Shown: positions 11,263 through 22,427 of the stretch, piece after piece | Layout of the letters: every line of letters starts with the position of its first letter | Position numbering within the stretch: position 1 is the stretch's first letter | The notes under the pieces: model-generated | Database searches by the model: none | What the model was told of the DNA's origin: nothing | The model's input: only the letters and a program-made list of their open reading frames with translations | Assembly (NCBI GenBank): GCA_028753945.1 | Contig: JAPNXP010000001.1 | Location: 17,164,501 to 17,228,500, forward strand | Length of the DNA stretch: 64,000 nt | Source: Hexactinellida sp. DTS-2022 | Lineage: Eukaryota > Porifera > Hexactinellida | Direction: 5' to 3' | Translations under genes and position numbers: made by a program

Positions 11263-11980
11263 TTGGTACCACTTATATTTGGAACCTTACTGGCGCCCTC
11301 CTGGACTTATTATGAGATGAGGCCACGTACTAGTATGGAGACTAGACGCTCTAGTCGACCTCAACTCATAGGGAAGTTATGTGTGTGGTTTCGTCCCATC
11401 ACAGGGACTCATCAGGAGTGTAACCCTCGACCACCATGCGTACTGCGCACCTTCGCTCCAGCCCGTAGCTCCTGCGAGTACCGTACTGCCCATGTATCCA
11501 TAGTCCTAGACAATGGCTACCAGCCGTACTGCCGGATAGTACCATAGTCCTAGACTATGGTTACCTGCCGTACTGCCGGATAGTACCATAGTCCTAGACA
11601 ATGGCTACCTGCCGTACTGCCGGATAGTACCATAGTCCTAGACAATGGCTACCTGCCGTACTGCCGGATAGTACCATAGTCCTAGACAATGGTTACCAGC
11701 CGTACTGCCGGATAGTACCATAGTCCTAGACAATGGCTACCTGCCGTACTGCCGGATAGTACCATAGTCCTAGACAATGGCTACCTGCCGTACTGCCGGA
11801 TAGTACCATAGTCCTAGACTATGGTTACCAGCCGTACTGCCGGATAGTACCATAGTCCTAGACTATGGCTACCAGTCGTACTGCCGGCTCGTGAATACCA
11901 AGACCCGTAGTCATGGTCAGCCCGTACTGTCACCTACCCAGGGCTCCTCAACCCCAAGTACTCCTGAGGATCATAACAGA
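11263..11980 (+). repeat. Dispersed repeat with 44-bp minisatellite
   Basis: The left part matches 1539-1690. From about 11495 to 11885 there are about nine tandem units of 44 bp, each containing CATAGTCCTAGACAATGG, CTACCTGCCGTACTGCC and GGATAGTAC. The right part (ACTCCTGAGGATCATAAC) resembles the end of the repeat at 1790-1830 and 58322-58372. Open frames here are by-products of the repeat. The superfamily is unknown. Confidence 0.75.
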
Positions 11981-12407
11981 CTTCGGCAACCTGCTTATAG
12001 ATTTACTTTGCTTTAGATCAAGGTTGACAACTGAAAACATGAACAACATATATATTTCTGGCTTAGAAGGAAAGACACGAACTATTTCTATTGAAAAGAC
12101 CAAGATGAAGGTTTCAATATTTAATCCTTGTTATAATTGATTAAATTCAAAATTAAACCAATATGGTTTAAGCCTCTTTATCGGAGAAGGCATTCTATTC
12201 CATTTGACCGATTCTCCCAATTAATCACTGTAAATTATGCAATTAAGCAGGAATTTAATTCCCAAAGTTAATGTAATTCCACTTATCCGTCTCCCGATTA
12301 AGCGGCTTTGCTGTATCAGACTGCGTTTGCAAAATCTAGAATAAATTGAGCCTGCGCCATATTGCGAATTTAACTTTACATAGTGTTATATGTTTGCATA
12401 TTTATTA
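11981..12407. other. Intergenic, nothing recognised
   Basis: AT-rich DNA before the TSD of the next element; no gene or repeat supported. Confidence 0.3.
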
Positions 12408-12416
12408 GATAAACCC

Positions 12417-13538
12417 GTGACCTTCGTTATATAAGGCCTGTTGTATGCCAGAATGACTCGCATGCTAGAATGACACAAACCATGGATATTCACTATCTAT
12501 GCTAGAATTTTGATAGAATTGAATTATAACAATATAACTATGGTTATTGAAAGGAATCTTACTGTATGTATGCCTTAATCTAGTAAATCTACAAGCACAG
12601 GAATATTAATTAGAACAGTATTCTACCAAACAATTTAAATACCGAATAATCGGTGTTAATACCTATCTTAATGTCTTAATTTTAAACATACTTTTTGCTT
12701 TTTCTATCAGCGAATATTGGTTGTAAAAGAATGAAATCAAATACGAAATATTAGAACTCATTAAAAACAAGTAGTACCTGTAATGCTATTTTAAAATCTA
12801 AAGATAAAGAAGCCATAACAAAAAGTGAAATGTAATTGTCTGAATGAACTGAGAAACCTGTGAAGTTCTTACAGTCATTAGATGATTAGTAGAGCGTGTC
12901 ATTCTAGCATAGATAGTGAATATCCATGGTTTGTGTCATTCTAGCATGCGAGTCATTCTGGCATACAACAGGCCAAACTACAGAGTAGATTTTGCTGAAC
13001 CATGGGTTACTTAATAAAGGCCATTGATTATTAGCTGACATATCTTTATCACAATAGCTAGTAATGACAGACCTGAGAAATGCTTTATAATTATATAAGA
13101 AGTAGGAACATGATTTGACATAAAATCGATAGTTTTTGAGTTATGGCTCATTTTAGGAATATGCATTTCCCTGGCAACCGAGGAATGTGTCAACATTCCA
13201 TTTATTATTTCGATATATTTCATTCAACGAGTTATGGACATCCTCATGTTCCAATTTTGAACATTTATAACGCGTTTTTAAAACTTAAAAGCAGGCTATA
13301 AAAACACGATAATTCCCACAAAAAACAGCGATTACGTAATAAAATGGTGATATATCACAATTCTAAAAAGGTATTATGTATGCCTTGATATAATGTTCCT
13401 AACTTCTATATAATTATAATGCATTTCTCAGGTTTGTCATTACTAGCTATTGAGATAAAAATAAGTCACCTATTTATCAATGGCCTTTAAGTAATCCATG
13501 GTTCGGAGTAGTGGTAAGGCCTTAATAACGAAGGTCAC
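12417..13538. mobile_element. Inverted-repeat element with 9-bp TSD
   Basis: The ends are GTGACCTTCGTTAT and its complement ATAACGAAGGTCAC, with an exact 9-bp duplication GATAAACCC (12408-12416 and 13539-13547). The body is related to 18900-19490: TTTTTGAGTTATGGCTCATT, a TTCCCTGGCAACCG box, GCGATTACGTAAT. A box like GGCAACCGAGGAATGTG also occurs in the palindromic P-family element at 25706-27348. No coding sequence. A 9-bp TSD points to a Mutator-type or unclassified element. Confidence 0.75.
12439..12970. mobile_element. Nested TGT...ACA MITE, 4-bp TSD, Ginger-like
   Basis: The ends are TGTTGTATGCCAGAATGAC and the complement, with TIRs of about 70 bp, flanked by GGCC on each side (12435-12438 and 12971-12974). 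The TGT/ACA ends plus a 4-bp TSD match the intact Ginger-type element at 51595-54467. The related copy ending near 19490 has the site uninterrupted (ATAAGGCCTATGC when read on the same strand). No coding sequence; probably non-autonomous. Confidence 0.75.
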
Positions 13539-13547
13539 GATAAACCC

Positions 13548-13977
13548 ATGCCTATTCTAACAGCCCTTTGTGGAATTTAATTGGCGACGGGTCACTAGCT
13601 ATTTACCAGTTAATACAATAGCTGTTCTCCACAGCCCAAAGTTAGGGGCCCATTGAGTTGTACAATTTCTTAGTAGTAATTTTTTATATACTTGGAGTAG
13701 ATTATTGCTACGGACAAGCACTATTATCTAGGAAATTGTTTGTTAAATTTACATATGTAAATATTAAAAATACCGGGGCTTACTAAATTAGTATTTCCAA
13801 ATTAATTACTTTAGAGTAGTGCTTCCAATGAGAAATACCAATGTAGTTAGCTATCATTTTTATTTAAAAAGCTTATGTATGGAGTGCATAGGCGGGCGAT
13901 CCTCCCCCCGCGAATAAATTGCTTTACTATTGATATTCAATTGTGTGTTCCGTCATTATTATCTTGTTATGATTTAG
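13548..13977. other. Region upstream of the UBL exon
   Basis: No clear feature. The first half of the ubiquitin-like domain must lie in an earlier exon, but I could not place it in this stretch. Confidence 0.3.
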
Positions 13978-14169
13978 AATTTCACAATTTCGGACCTGAA
14001 AGTTAGAGTGCAAACATCAACTGGTATCAGTGTAGAACAACAACGACTGCTCCACTGCTCTAAAGAACTAGAAGTAAATCAAGGTTGTAAAGTGATGATA
14101 TTCTCAGATTATGGAATTCATGAAGGATCAAATATTGTATTAGTCGTTAGATTACCAGGAGGTTGTTAA
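13978..14169 (+). CDS. Ubiquitin-like domain exon, partial
   Basis: Reading from a TTTAG acceptor, 63 codons give the second half to two thirds of a ubiquitin fold: FTISDLKVRVQTSTG, then VEQQRLLHCSKELEV, FSDYGIHEGSNI and VRLPGGC before the stop. The LPGG end mimics the diglycine of ubiquitin, with one extra Cys. The first beta strand must come from an upstream exon, so this is partial. Animal genes of this kind often join such a domain to an RBR module, and an RBR gene starts 1.9 kb downstream on the same strand. A donor-like AG/GTTGTT at the LPGG does not join in frame with the RBR start, so I list them separately. Confidence 0.6.
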   Translation, partial: NFTISDLKVRVQTSTGISVEQQRLLHCSKELEVNQGCKVMIFSDYGIHEGSNIVLVVRLPGGC

Positions 14170-16093
14170 ATTTGTAATACTTTATTCTTATTGCATTGAA
14201 CATCCAGTAGACATTTCAAATATTATTTGATCAATTAAAAATTTCCCTTGAAGATCGATTTTAATTATTAGTTATTCATTATTAATTAATCTGTATCCTC
14301 TCCTGAGAACAGAGTTTAATTGATGGTTGCTGAAATTTATTATATTTTAGGTGTTTTATTTTGGGACATTCTAACACCTCGTTAAGTTTTTATAACATAA
14401 ATATTATAAATAGTTGCGATTATTCATTTAATGCAATCTATGGATATTTTAATACTACTAAACCTTTTAGCAGTGCACGAATTTTTATATTGGGCTTAGT
14501 TTGTGCCATAATTGTGTTGCTGATTTATAACGGTTGGTCTTAATGACTACTTAATTGTCTGGTCAAAGTCGGCACTTTAAATATTATCGCTCTTCGTCGG
14601 TACGCCACTGAGTTTATAGGGGATTTTATTAAATAGTATTCTGAACTTAATTAGTGTAACTAATCTATTTACATTAATAGTTCACTATAAATTAGCATAA
14701 CGATTTAAATCTTTATTGTTGGTTATTGCTCGATTTTTTGTGTTTTTTGTAGGGACTGTGGTAAATACTAGGAAAATACAAACGCATATTAATGGGGTCC
14801 CTCTCAGGGATCCCATTATAAAAGCGTTTTTCCCAATGTTGTTAAGGTAAACAAAAGTATGTGATTTCGAATTTTACATTTACAAATTTATATCATGAAT
14901 AGTTATAGTTATCATTACTAGCAACATTAATTGTACATTTTTATTAAAAAAATTTGTGTTTATTCTTTTTATTAAGCAATTAGTCTATCTTTTGGATATA
15001 GTGCTAATTCTAAAATCCAACGTGTCGGCCATAATTAACCACCTAAAGGATACATTTTGAAGGTGCTTGAATTGAATAATTAATCTAATTTTTTGGCTAC
15101 TCTAAATAAGGGGACTGACAAAATTTTACTTCGTATATAGAATTCGTATTAACCGTAATGTTTTGATTGAAATATTGATTACAATATCGGGATACAAATT
15201 GAATTGGACTTCAGTTGAAGAAATTAGATGAATTCAAACAAAACAAAACAAAATTAGAATCAACAGACATTTTATGGCATATATCCTGACCGCTTAGCGG
15301 GTGATCAATCTTGAAGTGACCGAAATTATACTGTTAAGAAAATGTATGAAATATTATAATTATCCTAATTCATAAAGATTATCCACTGAATATAAATTAA
15401 ACCCTCAAGGTGACACAATTTGAAGGAGGTAAAATTAGTATGGAACAGAAACAGGGGGTTATCCAGGAATTTCTGAGCCATAAATTCTGACCAGACACCC
15501 GGCAACTAAATCGAATTACACTGCAAGTATCTTGGCTCTTTAACCAATTCCAACCAATTTCAGATGGGTCGGGTTAGGTCGGTTTGGTTAAGGTTCGATG
15601 GGGTACAAATCAGGTCGACTTCCAGTGTCAAATATAATGTTCCGCTGTTCAAGATTTTTCTATTAATCTATAATTATGTATACAATATCCCAGTTCATTT
15701 CTGCAAAAGTAGAACATGCTTCCCGAAACGATTTTATAGGGGACAACTTACTCATAACTTATTCTTCATAACCCGGGCTGAGAAGTGGACCAGATTCCAA
15801 ATCTGGGCTGGGCGTTTGTTAAAGTAGGGCGGGAAGGTTAAAATATTTAATGGATAATAATTGTATTTACAGATTTCTACTAGACCACTCTAAAACACCT
15901 TCCTATCTCCATCTTTGGTGTTGTTCTTAAGTAAATTATCCTTTATATGCTATTGAGCTAAGGATTCAATAATATTTCGTTTGTACGAAGTAAAATAATA
16001 ATTTGTGTAATGGACTGTGTATTGATTCTCTAGTAATAATTTATTAGAATCTAGGAATAATTATTAATTATTATTATACACTATATACTTAGT
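14170..16093. other. Spacer between UBL exon and RBR gene
   Basis: No gene seen. About 14430-14525 matches a dispersed repeat also present near 55190-55265 (AGTGCACGAATTTT, GGGTTTAGTTTATGCC-like). The short plus-strand open frame at 14361-14543 lies across that repeat. Confidence 0.4.
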
Positions 16094-16921
16094 ATGGCTC
16101 TCGCTAACCCATTTGATGAAAAAGATATAATATTTTCCCAAACTAGGAGCTGTCATCAGCAATTTGTTCTTTCTCGAAAGCAAAATAGGACTGTATCTTT
16201 TAGCCATCCTAAAGGTGAATGTAGTATATGTTATGAAGATAATGGGCTAGAAATGAAATGTGGGCATTACATTTGTCCAAACGATATCCTTGACTACGCG
16301 TGGATACAAGTAGCAGTAATGAAATATGAGATTACTTGCGCAAAATGTTCTAAAATAATCTCTTCTGAAGATATAATTAAATTTGGACTTCCTAAAGAGG
16401 ATGAAGAACTTTTCCTTACAACAGCAATAACCACAAACTTCTATGAGAGTCAAGATATTCAGGAATGCCCACAGTGTCGCACTTTATGCTCAAGACAGAG
16501 GACTGACACTCCAGAAGTTCATTGTACAATTTGCCCGAAAAAAGGAGGAAATCCCTTCATGTTTTGCTGGTACTGTCTGAAGGAATGGAAAAATATGGGA
16601 AACCATAAAATTTGTGGAAATGCAAATTGTATGAGAGAGAGCATTCAAACATTGATAAGTTGCCCTAAGAAGGATTTTACTGATGCTAAAGGAAAAACTA
16701 TATCCATTCCGAAATGTAGAGCGTGTCCAAACAAGAGTTGTTCTACTCTTATCGAACATACTGACCGCTGCAATACAATGACATGTTGCAAATGCAATAT
16801 TAGCTTTTGTTTCATTTGCTTATCTTTAGCAAGTGGAGGGAGTCTTGTTTGCAAGAGTAACAGTTATGATGAAGATATCGGTATAACATGTGTTCCTGCT
16901 CCAATACAGAAAAAATTGTAG
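16094..16921 (+). CDS. RBR-type E3 ubiquitin ligase
   Basis: A 275-residue single-exon protein with a RING1-IBR-RING2 layout. RING1 lies at about residues 43-85 (CSIC, then CGHYIC, then CAKC). IBR is at about 125-174 (CPQC, HCTIC, FCWYCLKEWK). RING2 is at about 208-242 (CRACPN, then RCNTMTCCKC, FCFIC). By position Cys226 is the candidate catalytic cysteine that carries ubiquitin as a thioester in RBR enzymes. The protein is short, with only about 40 residues before RING1. Its nearest neighbour upstream is a ubiquitin-like exon. Substrates are unknown. The first Met follows a CTTAG that could be a splice acceptor, so an upstream exon is possible. Confidence 0.85.
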   Translation: MALANPFDEKDIIFSQTRSCHQQFVLSRKQNRTVSFSHPKGECSICYEDNGLEMKCGHYICPNDILDYAWIQVAVMKYEITCAKCSKIISSEDIIKFGLPKEDEELFLTTAITTNFYESQDIQECPQCRTLCSRQRTDTPEVHCTICPKKGGNPFMFCWYCLKEWKNMGNHKICGNANCMRESIQTLISCPKKDFTDAKGKTISIPKCRACPNKSCSTLIEHTDRCNTMTCCKCNISFCFICLSLASGGSLVCKSNSYDEDIGITCVPAPIQKKL

Positions 16922-17239
16922 CGTTGTCTCTAAACATTTACCTAACCTTTGTGTCTTTATAATTAAGCTATGGACTTGAGTGAACTTTGTTTCTATAGCG
17001 TATACTTTCGGTATTATTTATATTCATATATACTATCTTTTAGGTTTACGTTGTATAAACTGATACTTTCCTTATAATGAGTACATTGCCGAAATTTGTC
17101 AACAACATTCATACACAAGGACGAATTTATAGACGATATTATTAAAACTTGATCGTTTGTTTGTCCAGATCGTATTTAAACGATAAGGGGATAGAGACCG
17201 AATGTATATATGAGATAGATACTAACTCTCAATTACGTA
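16922..17239. other. 3' flank of the RBR gene
   Basis: AT-rich; nothing beyond a presumed 3' untranslated region. Confidence 0.3.
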
Positions 17240-18870
17240 TATTGTAATAGGTAAAGTTATATATCTAGTTATATATCTAGTGTATATTATTAAACTAAAT
17301 TCTAATCTGTCGAATTTGGTATTTCTAATTTATAATACGAATATTTATTGCTATTATTGTTTACAAAAATTGTAAACAAATTAATGAAATTCAAAATGAA
17401 CCTAGATGCGGATATTATAGGTCAACAAGTACGCATGCTGATTAAGCATTTTATGATGTGATTCATGTGAATATTTGTTGTTGTTGTTTTTCTCAAAAAG
17501 ATATAAACAAATTTATCAATATTAAAAATGATGCTACAGATTAGCTCCCAATGTTAGAACTGGTATTCATGTTGAATACGAATTCAATTTAGAATTTTAA
17601 AATTACAGCTATGCCGACAGGATGTTCCTTTGAGGGCAATATCTTTAGGTGGTTGATCGTTTGATAGTGCCTCCAAAAGAACATGCTATCGGCAAAGCTG
17701 TAATTTTAGATTTTTTGTAATGTTATCGTCACTATAAAGGTATTAAACCATTTCAGAAAGGAGTTTCGGACGGAAACGACCCTTTGTGTGTTGCAAGTTT
17801 CCTTTTAGCCAACTTTTTTTCAGAGATATCCAAGTTTCAGTATAATGAGCCCTCGGTCTCTGTCGCTTTGCGACGGATCGGTGATACGCACCTCAAGTTT
17901 ACGGCCGCTGTGTCGCCTTACTTCTCACCCTTTCTGCCACGGAAAATGGTATAAAGGGACTTTATATACATCCCTTTATAAGATTTCCATAGATATAACT
18001 TGTTTTTCATTTTCTATTTAATAATGTGAAATTAGTGCTCAGCATATTGTTTATCTATAATATCCGTTGAAAGCTAACTTCTAGGTTGATTTTGAATTTT
18101 CATTAATTTGTTTACATATTTGTGTAAACAACAACACTAAATATTCATATTAAAAAATTCTAAATGCGAAATTCTAAATCAGCATACTTGTTTACCTATT
18201 ATAACAATTGGAAGTTAGTTTATATCTCATATATAAATGCGGTTTCTATTCCCTCATCACTTTAATACATCTGGACAAACAAACAAAAACACAACAATCG
18301 AGTTTTAATAATATAGATATACCAAAGTAGTGAGATTAGTACTGTGCCGTTTAGTCGGCACAGCAAAAATTTAATAGGTATATAATTATATTTATTATCT
18401 ATTAAAAAAGCGACACCGCGTTGGGGCTGAGTTGTCCCTCGCGAAGCGACCGTAACCGAAGAGCTCGTTATACTTAAATATAGCCGGATAGTGTTCAACC
18501 AAATATTCGTTTGAATAAATATATTCGATTGCCAATAATTCAAATGATAATGCTGTGGAAGTGGAAGAGGAATTTATACAGCGAATTTCGCTATCACCGA
18601 TAAGTTTCATTGAATTATATAATCCAAAATATTTTGTCCTCATTTTAGGTCAAAGTATTATTCATACAAGCTGATCGTCCGCGTTACGCGCGTCCTTGCT
18701 ACTTGCACTTGGGATTGTGGCCCTCGCTTGCATTCGAATCTTTTCAAATTTTATGCCGGTTGTATTTAAATATTGTGAAATTTAATAAAAATTAACGAAA
18801 ATTATACATCTCTCTCTACGTCACGTTTTTAGTCATTTTGTAATATAAGTGCGGTCTGTCACATTAGTAA
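17240..18870. repeat. Inverted duplicate block, copy 1
   Basis: This block matches the reverse complement of 39227-41640 over nearly its whole length, apart from a hAT insertion in the other copy. Shared landmarks are a small inverted repeat at 17596-17712 (TTACAGCT...AGCTGTAA ends), the Helitron at 17847-18317, the GCGAAGCGACCGTAACCGAA box, and a right part with CGCGTTACGCGCG. Divergence is visible but modest. It may be a composite repeat inserted twice or a segmental duplication. Confidence 0.75.
17847..18317 (-). mobile_element. Helitron copy (non-autonomous)
   Basis: On the minus strand it starts TCTATATTATTAAAACTCG after an A, followed by TTGTTTGTTTGTCC, and ends with a hairpin GTCGCAAAGCGACAG and GAGGGCTC. 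It is one of six family members in the window. It lies inside the inverted duplicate block, and its partner is 40771-41264. No coding sequence. Confidence 0.7.
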
Positions 18871-18899
18871 TCCTTCTCCTCCTTGGAAGCTTTACGTAA

Positions 18900-19490
18900 C
18901 TTTCGAAGGCCCTTTACACAGGTTGATTATATTGCTGCAATTCATACCTCATAAGGAATTAAGTGCTAATGGTCTTATTATCTCAAAAATTATTGTAGTT
19001 AGGCATATATAATGTATTATCAATGAATAGGAAGTTACCTATTGCGGATAGATCAGTACTAGCCTAGTTTACATAAAATAGATAGTTTTTGAGTTATGGC
19101 TCATTTTAGGAAATATATATTTCCCTGGCAACCGAAGAATGTGTCAACATTCCATTTATAATTCCAATATATTTCATCTAACTAGTTATGGGCAACATCA
19201 TGTTCCAATTTTGAACATTTATAACGAGTTTAACTATGGTAAAAGCAGGTTATAAAACACGATATTACCCACCAGAAATAGCGATTACGTAATCAAATGA
19301 TGACATAGCTCAATTCTGAAGGGTGCTATGTATACCTTGATACCATGTTCCTATATGGTTATAGAACATTTATGAGGTCCATCACTACTAGTTAATTAGT
19401 AACGATAAATAACCTATTTATCAATGGCCTTCCTTTAATCCATGGTCCAGTTTCACAAAGTTGGTGCATAGGCCTTATATAACGTAAGGT
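18900..19490. mobile_element. Relative of the 9-bp-TSD element, one end degraded
   Basis: The right end (TATATAACGTAAGGTCAC) and body (TTTTTGAGTTATGGCTCATT, CCCTGGCAACCGAAGAATG, GCGATTACGTAAT) match 12417-13538. The left end is diverged and no TSD is found. It lacks the nested MITE present in the other copy. Confidence 0.65.
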
Positions 19491-19496
19491 CACGCC

Positions 19497-20580
19497 CGAG
19501 TGTATCCCAGAGTGGGTCCAATTTTGGTCCAGGCATACTGTTCAATAGAGATCTCCTCTTCCAAACAGAATATATTTTAACCGACAAAAGCAGTGAGTAA
19601 TAGCGGTGTTAAGAAGTAACATATGAATGGTAGAATGTACATAAATAGTACATATTCAGCCATTTGATTAATAATCTATTCTACTTATAATAAATTAATT
19701 AAGGTAGTATAAATATATAGTATTGATTCTTGATATAATCATCATTACTATGATTATGATCTATCGCAATATTAGATTTCATTCCATGGTAATAGTCCAC
19801 TATTACCAGTGCTGCCAAGTCTCCGTAAATTTACGTAGACTACGTAAATATACCCCTATCTACGTGTCTACGTATGAAGACTTATTTCTACGTATTTCTA
19901 GCGAAATATATTTAAGACTTCTTGTTTAACATATAACTGCGTTTTGTTTTTACTAGTGAACCACCATATCATTATTTATGTTTTATAATATGTTAAATAA
20001 TATCATAGTGATGAATTATTCCAATCGCAGAATACTCTTGATTAAAACAGTTGCACAATTATAAATTAGTTAAATTAAATCTTACTTTGATGGTTTGATA
20101 CATACTATTAGTGAGTATATCTTATTGTTTACAAGCGCTAAAGCGTCCATATATCTACCTTTATAAATGATTATTCATACAAAATAGTTAGTTTATATGA
20201 TTTGAAAAAGCAAATTAAGAACTATTGGGTCGCAGAGGGAATTTTAGCATGCTCCGTAAAAACTTTTGTTTCTCCGTAAATTTTATGGTCAATCTCCAGG
20301 AATTTATCTGAACTCACTTGGCAGCACTGACTATTACTGTGCAGACTATACTAATAGTATAGTGAATCCGCCAGTATTGAAATCACTGCCTTGGTTGTTT
20401 CTAGCTTTCTCCGGTCGCCTCCCAACCAATACCGCAAATACCAGAGCTCCTAAATTTCAGGATTAGTGTCTGATTGTTGATTAATGTGCTTCTCGTGGCA
20501 GGATTTTTGAATTACGATTTAGGTTTTTGTCCCATTGGAATATAAGAGCAATAATAAATAGTGCATATTTTTGAATCGTA
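19497..20580 (-). pseudogene. Inverted copy of the P450 5' end
   Basis: On the minus strand, 19497-19660 repeats the first about 50 codons of the P450 at 22428 (MYILPFICYFLTPLLLTAFV, then VWKRR-like and PGPKL-like positions in changed frames). The similarity continues through the upstream DNA to 20580, interrupted only by the hAT at 19807-20329. The coding part is broken by frame changes and a stop, and no later exons follow. It is a duplicated promoter and 5' fragment, not a functional gene. Confidence 0.85.
19807..20329. mobile_element. hAT MITE, exact 8-bp TSD
   Basis: The ends are CAGTGCTGCCAAGT and the complement ACTTGGCAGCACTG, flanked by ACTATTAC (19799-19806 and 20330-20337). It sits inside the inverted P450 fragment; the intact P450 upstream region shows the site without it. 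Confidence 0.9.
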
Positions 20581-20650
20581 CGATGCAAAAAAGGTATTTT
20601 AGAGCAATAGTTGTGCAAGATTTTCGAAATTCAACCAAATTTAATGATAA

Positions 20651-21606
20651 CGAGCCCTTCGGTCTCGGTCGCTTTGCGACAGATCGGTGCTACGCACCTC
20701 AAGTTAACGGCCGCTGAGCGGCCTTACTCCTCACATTTTCTACCTGGAAATGGTAGATAGCTATCTAATTTTCATAAATTTGTTTACCTATTTGTGTAAA
20801 CAACAACAACAACAAAGACTCATATTAGAATTTTATAAATGCGAAATTCGTGTTCAGCATACTTGTTTACCTTTAATACCCGTTGGAAGCTAACTTCTAG
20901 GTTGATTTTGAATTTTCATTAAATTGTTTAGCTATTTTGAGTAAACAACAACAACAACAACAACAAATATAATATGAGAAATTTATAAACGCGAAATTCG
21001 TGTTCGGCATACTTGTTTACCTTTAATACCCGTTGGAAGCTAACTTCTAGGTTGATTTTGAATTTTTATTAATTTGTTTACCTATTTTGTGTCAACAACA
21101 ACAACAAATATAATATGAGAAATTTATAAACGCGAAATTCGTCTTCAGCATACTTGTTTACCTATAATACCCGTTGGAAGCTAACTTCTAGGTTGATTTT
21201 GAATTTTCATTAATTTGTTTACCTATTTGTGTAAACAACAACAACAAATATTCATATTATAAATATATAAATGCGAAATTCGAAATCAACATACTTGTTT
21301 ACCTAAAAAATCCGTTGGAAGCTAACTTCTAGGTTGATTTTGAATTTTCATTAATTTGTTTGCCTATTTTGTGTCAACAACAACAACAAATATTCATATT
21401 ATAAATTTGTAAATGCGAAATTCGAAATCAGCATACTTGTTTACCTATTATAACATTTGTTACCAATTATAATATGTGACAGTTAGTTTATATCTCATAT
21501 ATTAATGCGGTTTCTATCCCCCCGTCACTTTAATACAATCCGGACAAACACACACACAAACACACAAACACACAAACACACAACAATCGAGATTTAATAA
21601 TTTAGA
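20651..21606 (-). mobile_element. Helitron copy with tandem array
   Basis: The minus-strand 5' end is TCTAAATTATTAAATCTCG. The 3' end has GTCGCAAAGCGACCG and GGGCTCG. Between them are about five tandem units of about 150 bp, each with an (AAC)n tract, a GCGAAATTCGTGTTC box, and GGAAGCTAACTTCTAGG. No coding sequence. Confidence 0.8.
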
Positions 21607-21609
21607 TTA

Positions 21610-21944
21610 GGTCATTCAATATTCTCAAACTATTAAGTGGTGTTTTAAAGTCACTCTACAAGGGTGGGGGGGGTTAGTCAACCGTTGTGAAGCTATAGTT
21701 TCGGTCCGTTTTTTCGCAATGGTTAACTGGTTAACCATCTACAGGGTGGGTCACTTGGGGCACAGGCCGCACCCAAAAAATGTGTGCCTACCAAATTGCC
21801 CACAAGTATAATAATATGTGCGGAAATGCCGCACCTTCGTGCAGGCCTAGCCACGCCTCTGTCAACCGGTTGACCATTGACCCCATCTTTGACGAATAAC
21901 CTTTAGATACCACCTACGTAATAGTTTGAGAATATTTAATGACC
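21610..21944. mobile_element. PIF/Harbinger-type MITE, TTA TSD
   Basis: The TIRs GGTCATTCAATATTCTCAAA and GAATATTTAATGACC are flanked by TTA on each side (21607-21609 and 21945-21947). GGTC-like ends with a 3-bp TTA TSD are typical of PIF/Harbinger. It abuts the 5' end of the Helitron at 20651-21606. The centre contains a GC-richer block around 21744-21880 that may be a further insertion. Confidence 0.75.
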
Positions 21945-22049
21945 TTAATTATCATGAAATTGGGTTGAATTTAAAAATCTTGCAGAACTATTGATCTAAA
22001 ATAATTTTTTCCATCAAATGATTCTAAGATATTTTTTTTTTTTCCTTGT

Positions 22050-22427
22050 ACCATGTTCCAATGGGACAAAAACATCTTAAAGTCCCGTTAAAAGTGTCCA
22101 AATTCGTGATTCAAAATCCTGACACGAGAAGCACATTAATCAACAATCAGATACCAATCCTGAAATTTAGTAGCTCTGGTACTTATGGTATTGGTTGGCA
22201 AGAGACACGGAGAAAACTACAAACAACCAAGGCAGTGATTTCAATATTGGCTGAGCCACTAATAGTATAGTCGTCACAGTAAAAGATTATTACATACCAT
22301 GGAATGAAATCAAATATTGTGTTTACATCACAATCAATGATTATCAAGAATCAAGACTATATTTATATTACATACTATTGAATTTCTTATAAAATAGATT
22401 CTTATACAAACGGCTGAATATATATTT
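22050..22427 (+). promoter_or_regulatory. P450 5' flank, duplicated at 19.5-20.6 kb
   Basis: This upstream region is present a second time, inverted, at 19660-20580. A TATA-like TTATAAAATAG lies at about 22388-22398, 30 to 40 bases before the start codon, but no transcription start can be read from sequence. Part of it (near 22230-22290) also resembles 59050-59100. Confidence 0.4.

Noticed and set aside
11495-11885. Possible coding repeat or CRISPR
   Set aside because: A 44-bp head-to-tail minisatellite with no spacers; open frames change with each unit.
14361-14543. 60-codon hydrophobic frame
   Set aside because: It overlaps a dispersed repeat also present near 55190-55265.
13978-16921. 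Direct splice from the LPGG end of the UBL exon to the RBR start
   Set aside because: The only nearby donor (AG/GTTGTT) and the acceptor just before 16094 are not in compatible phase, so I did not fuse them.
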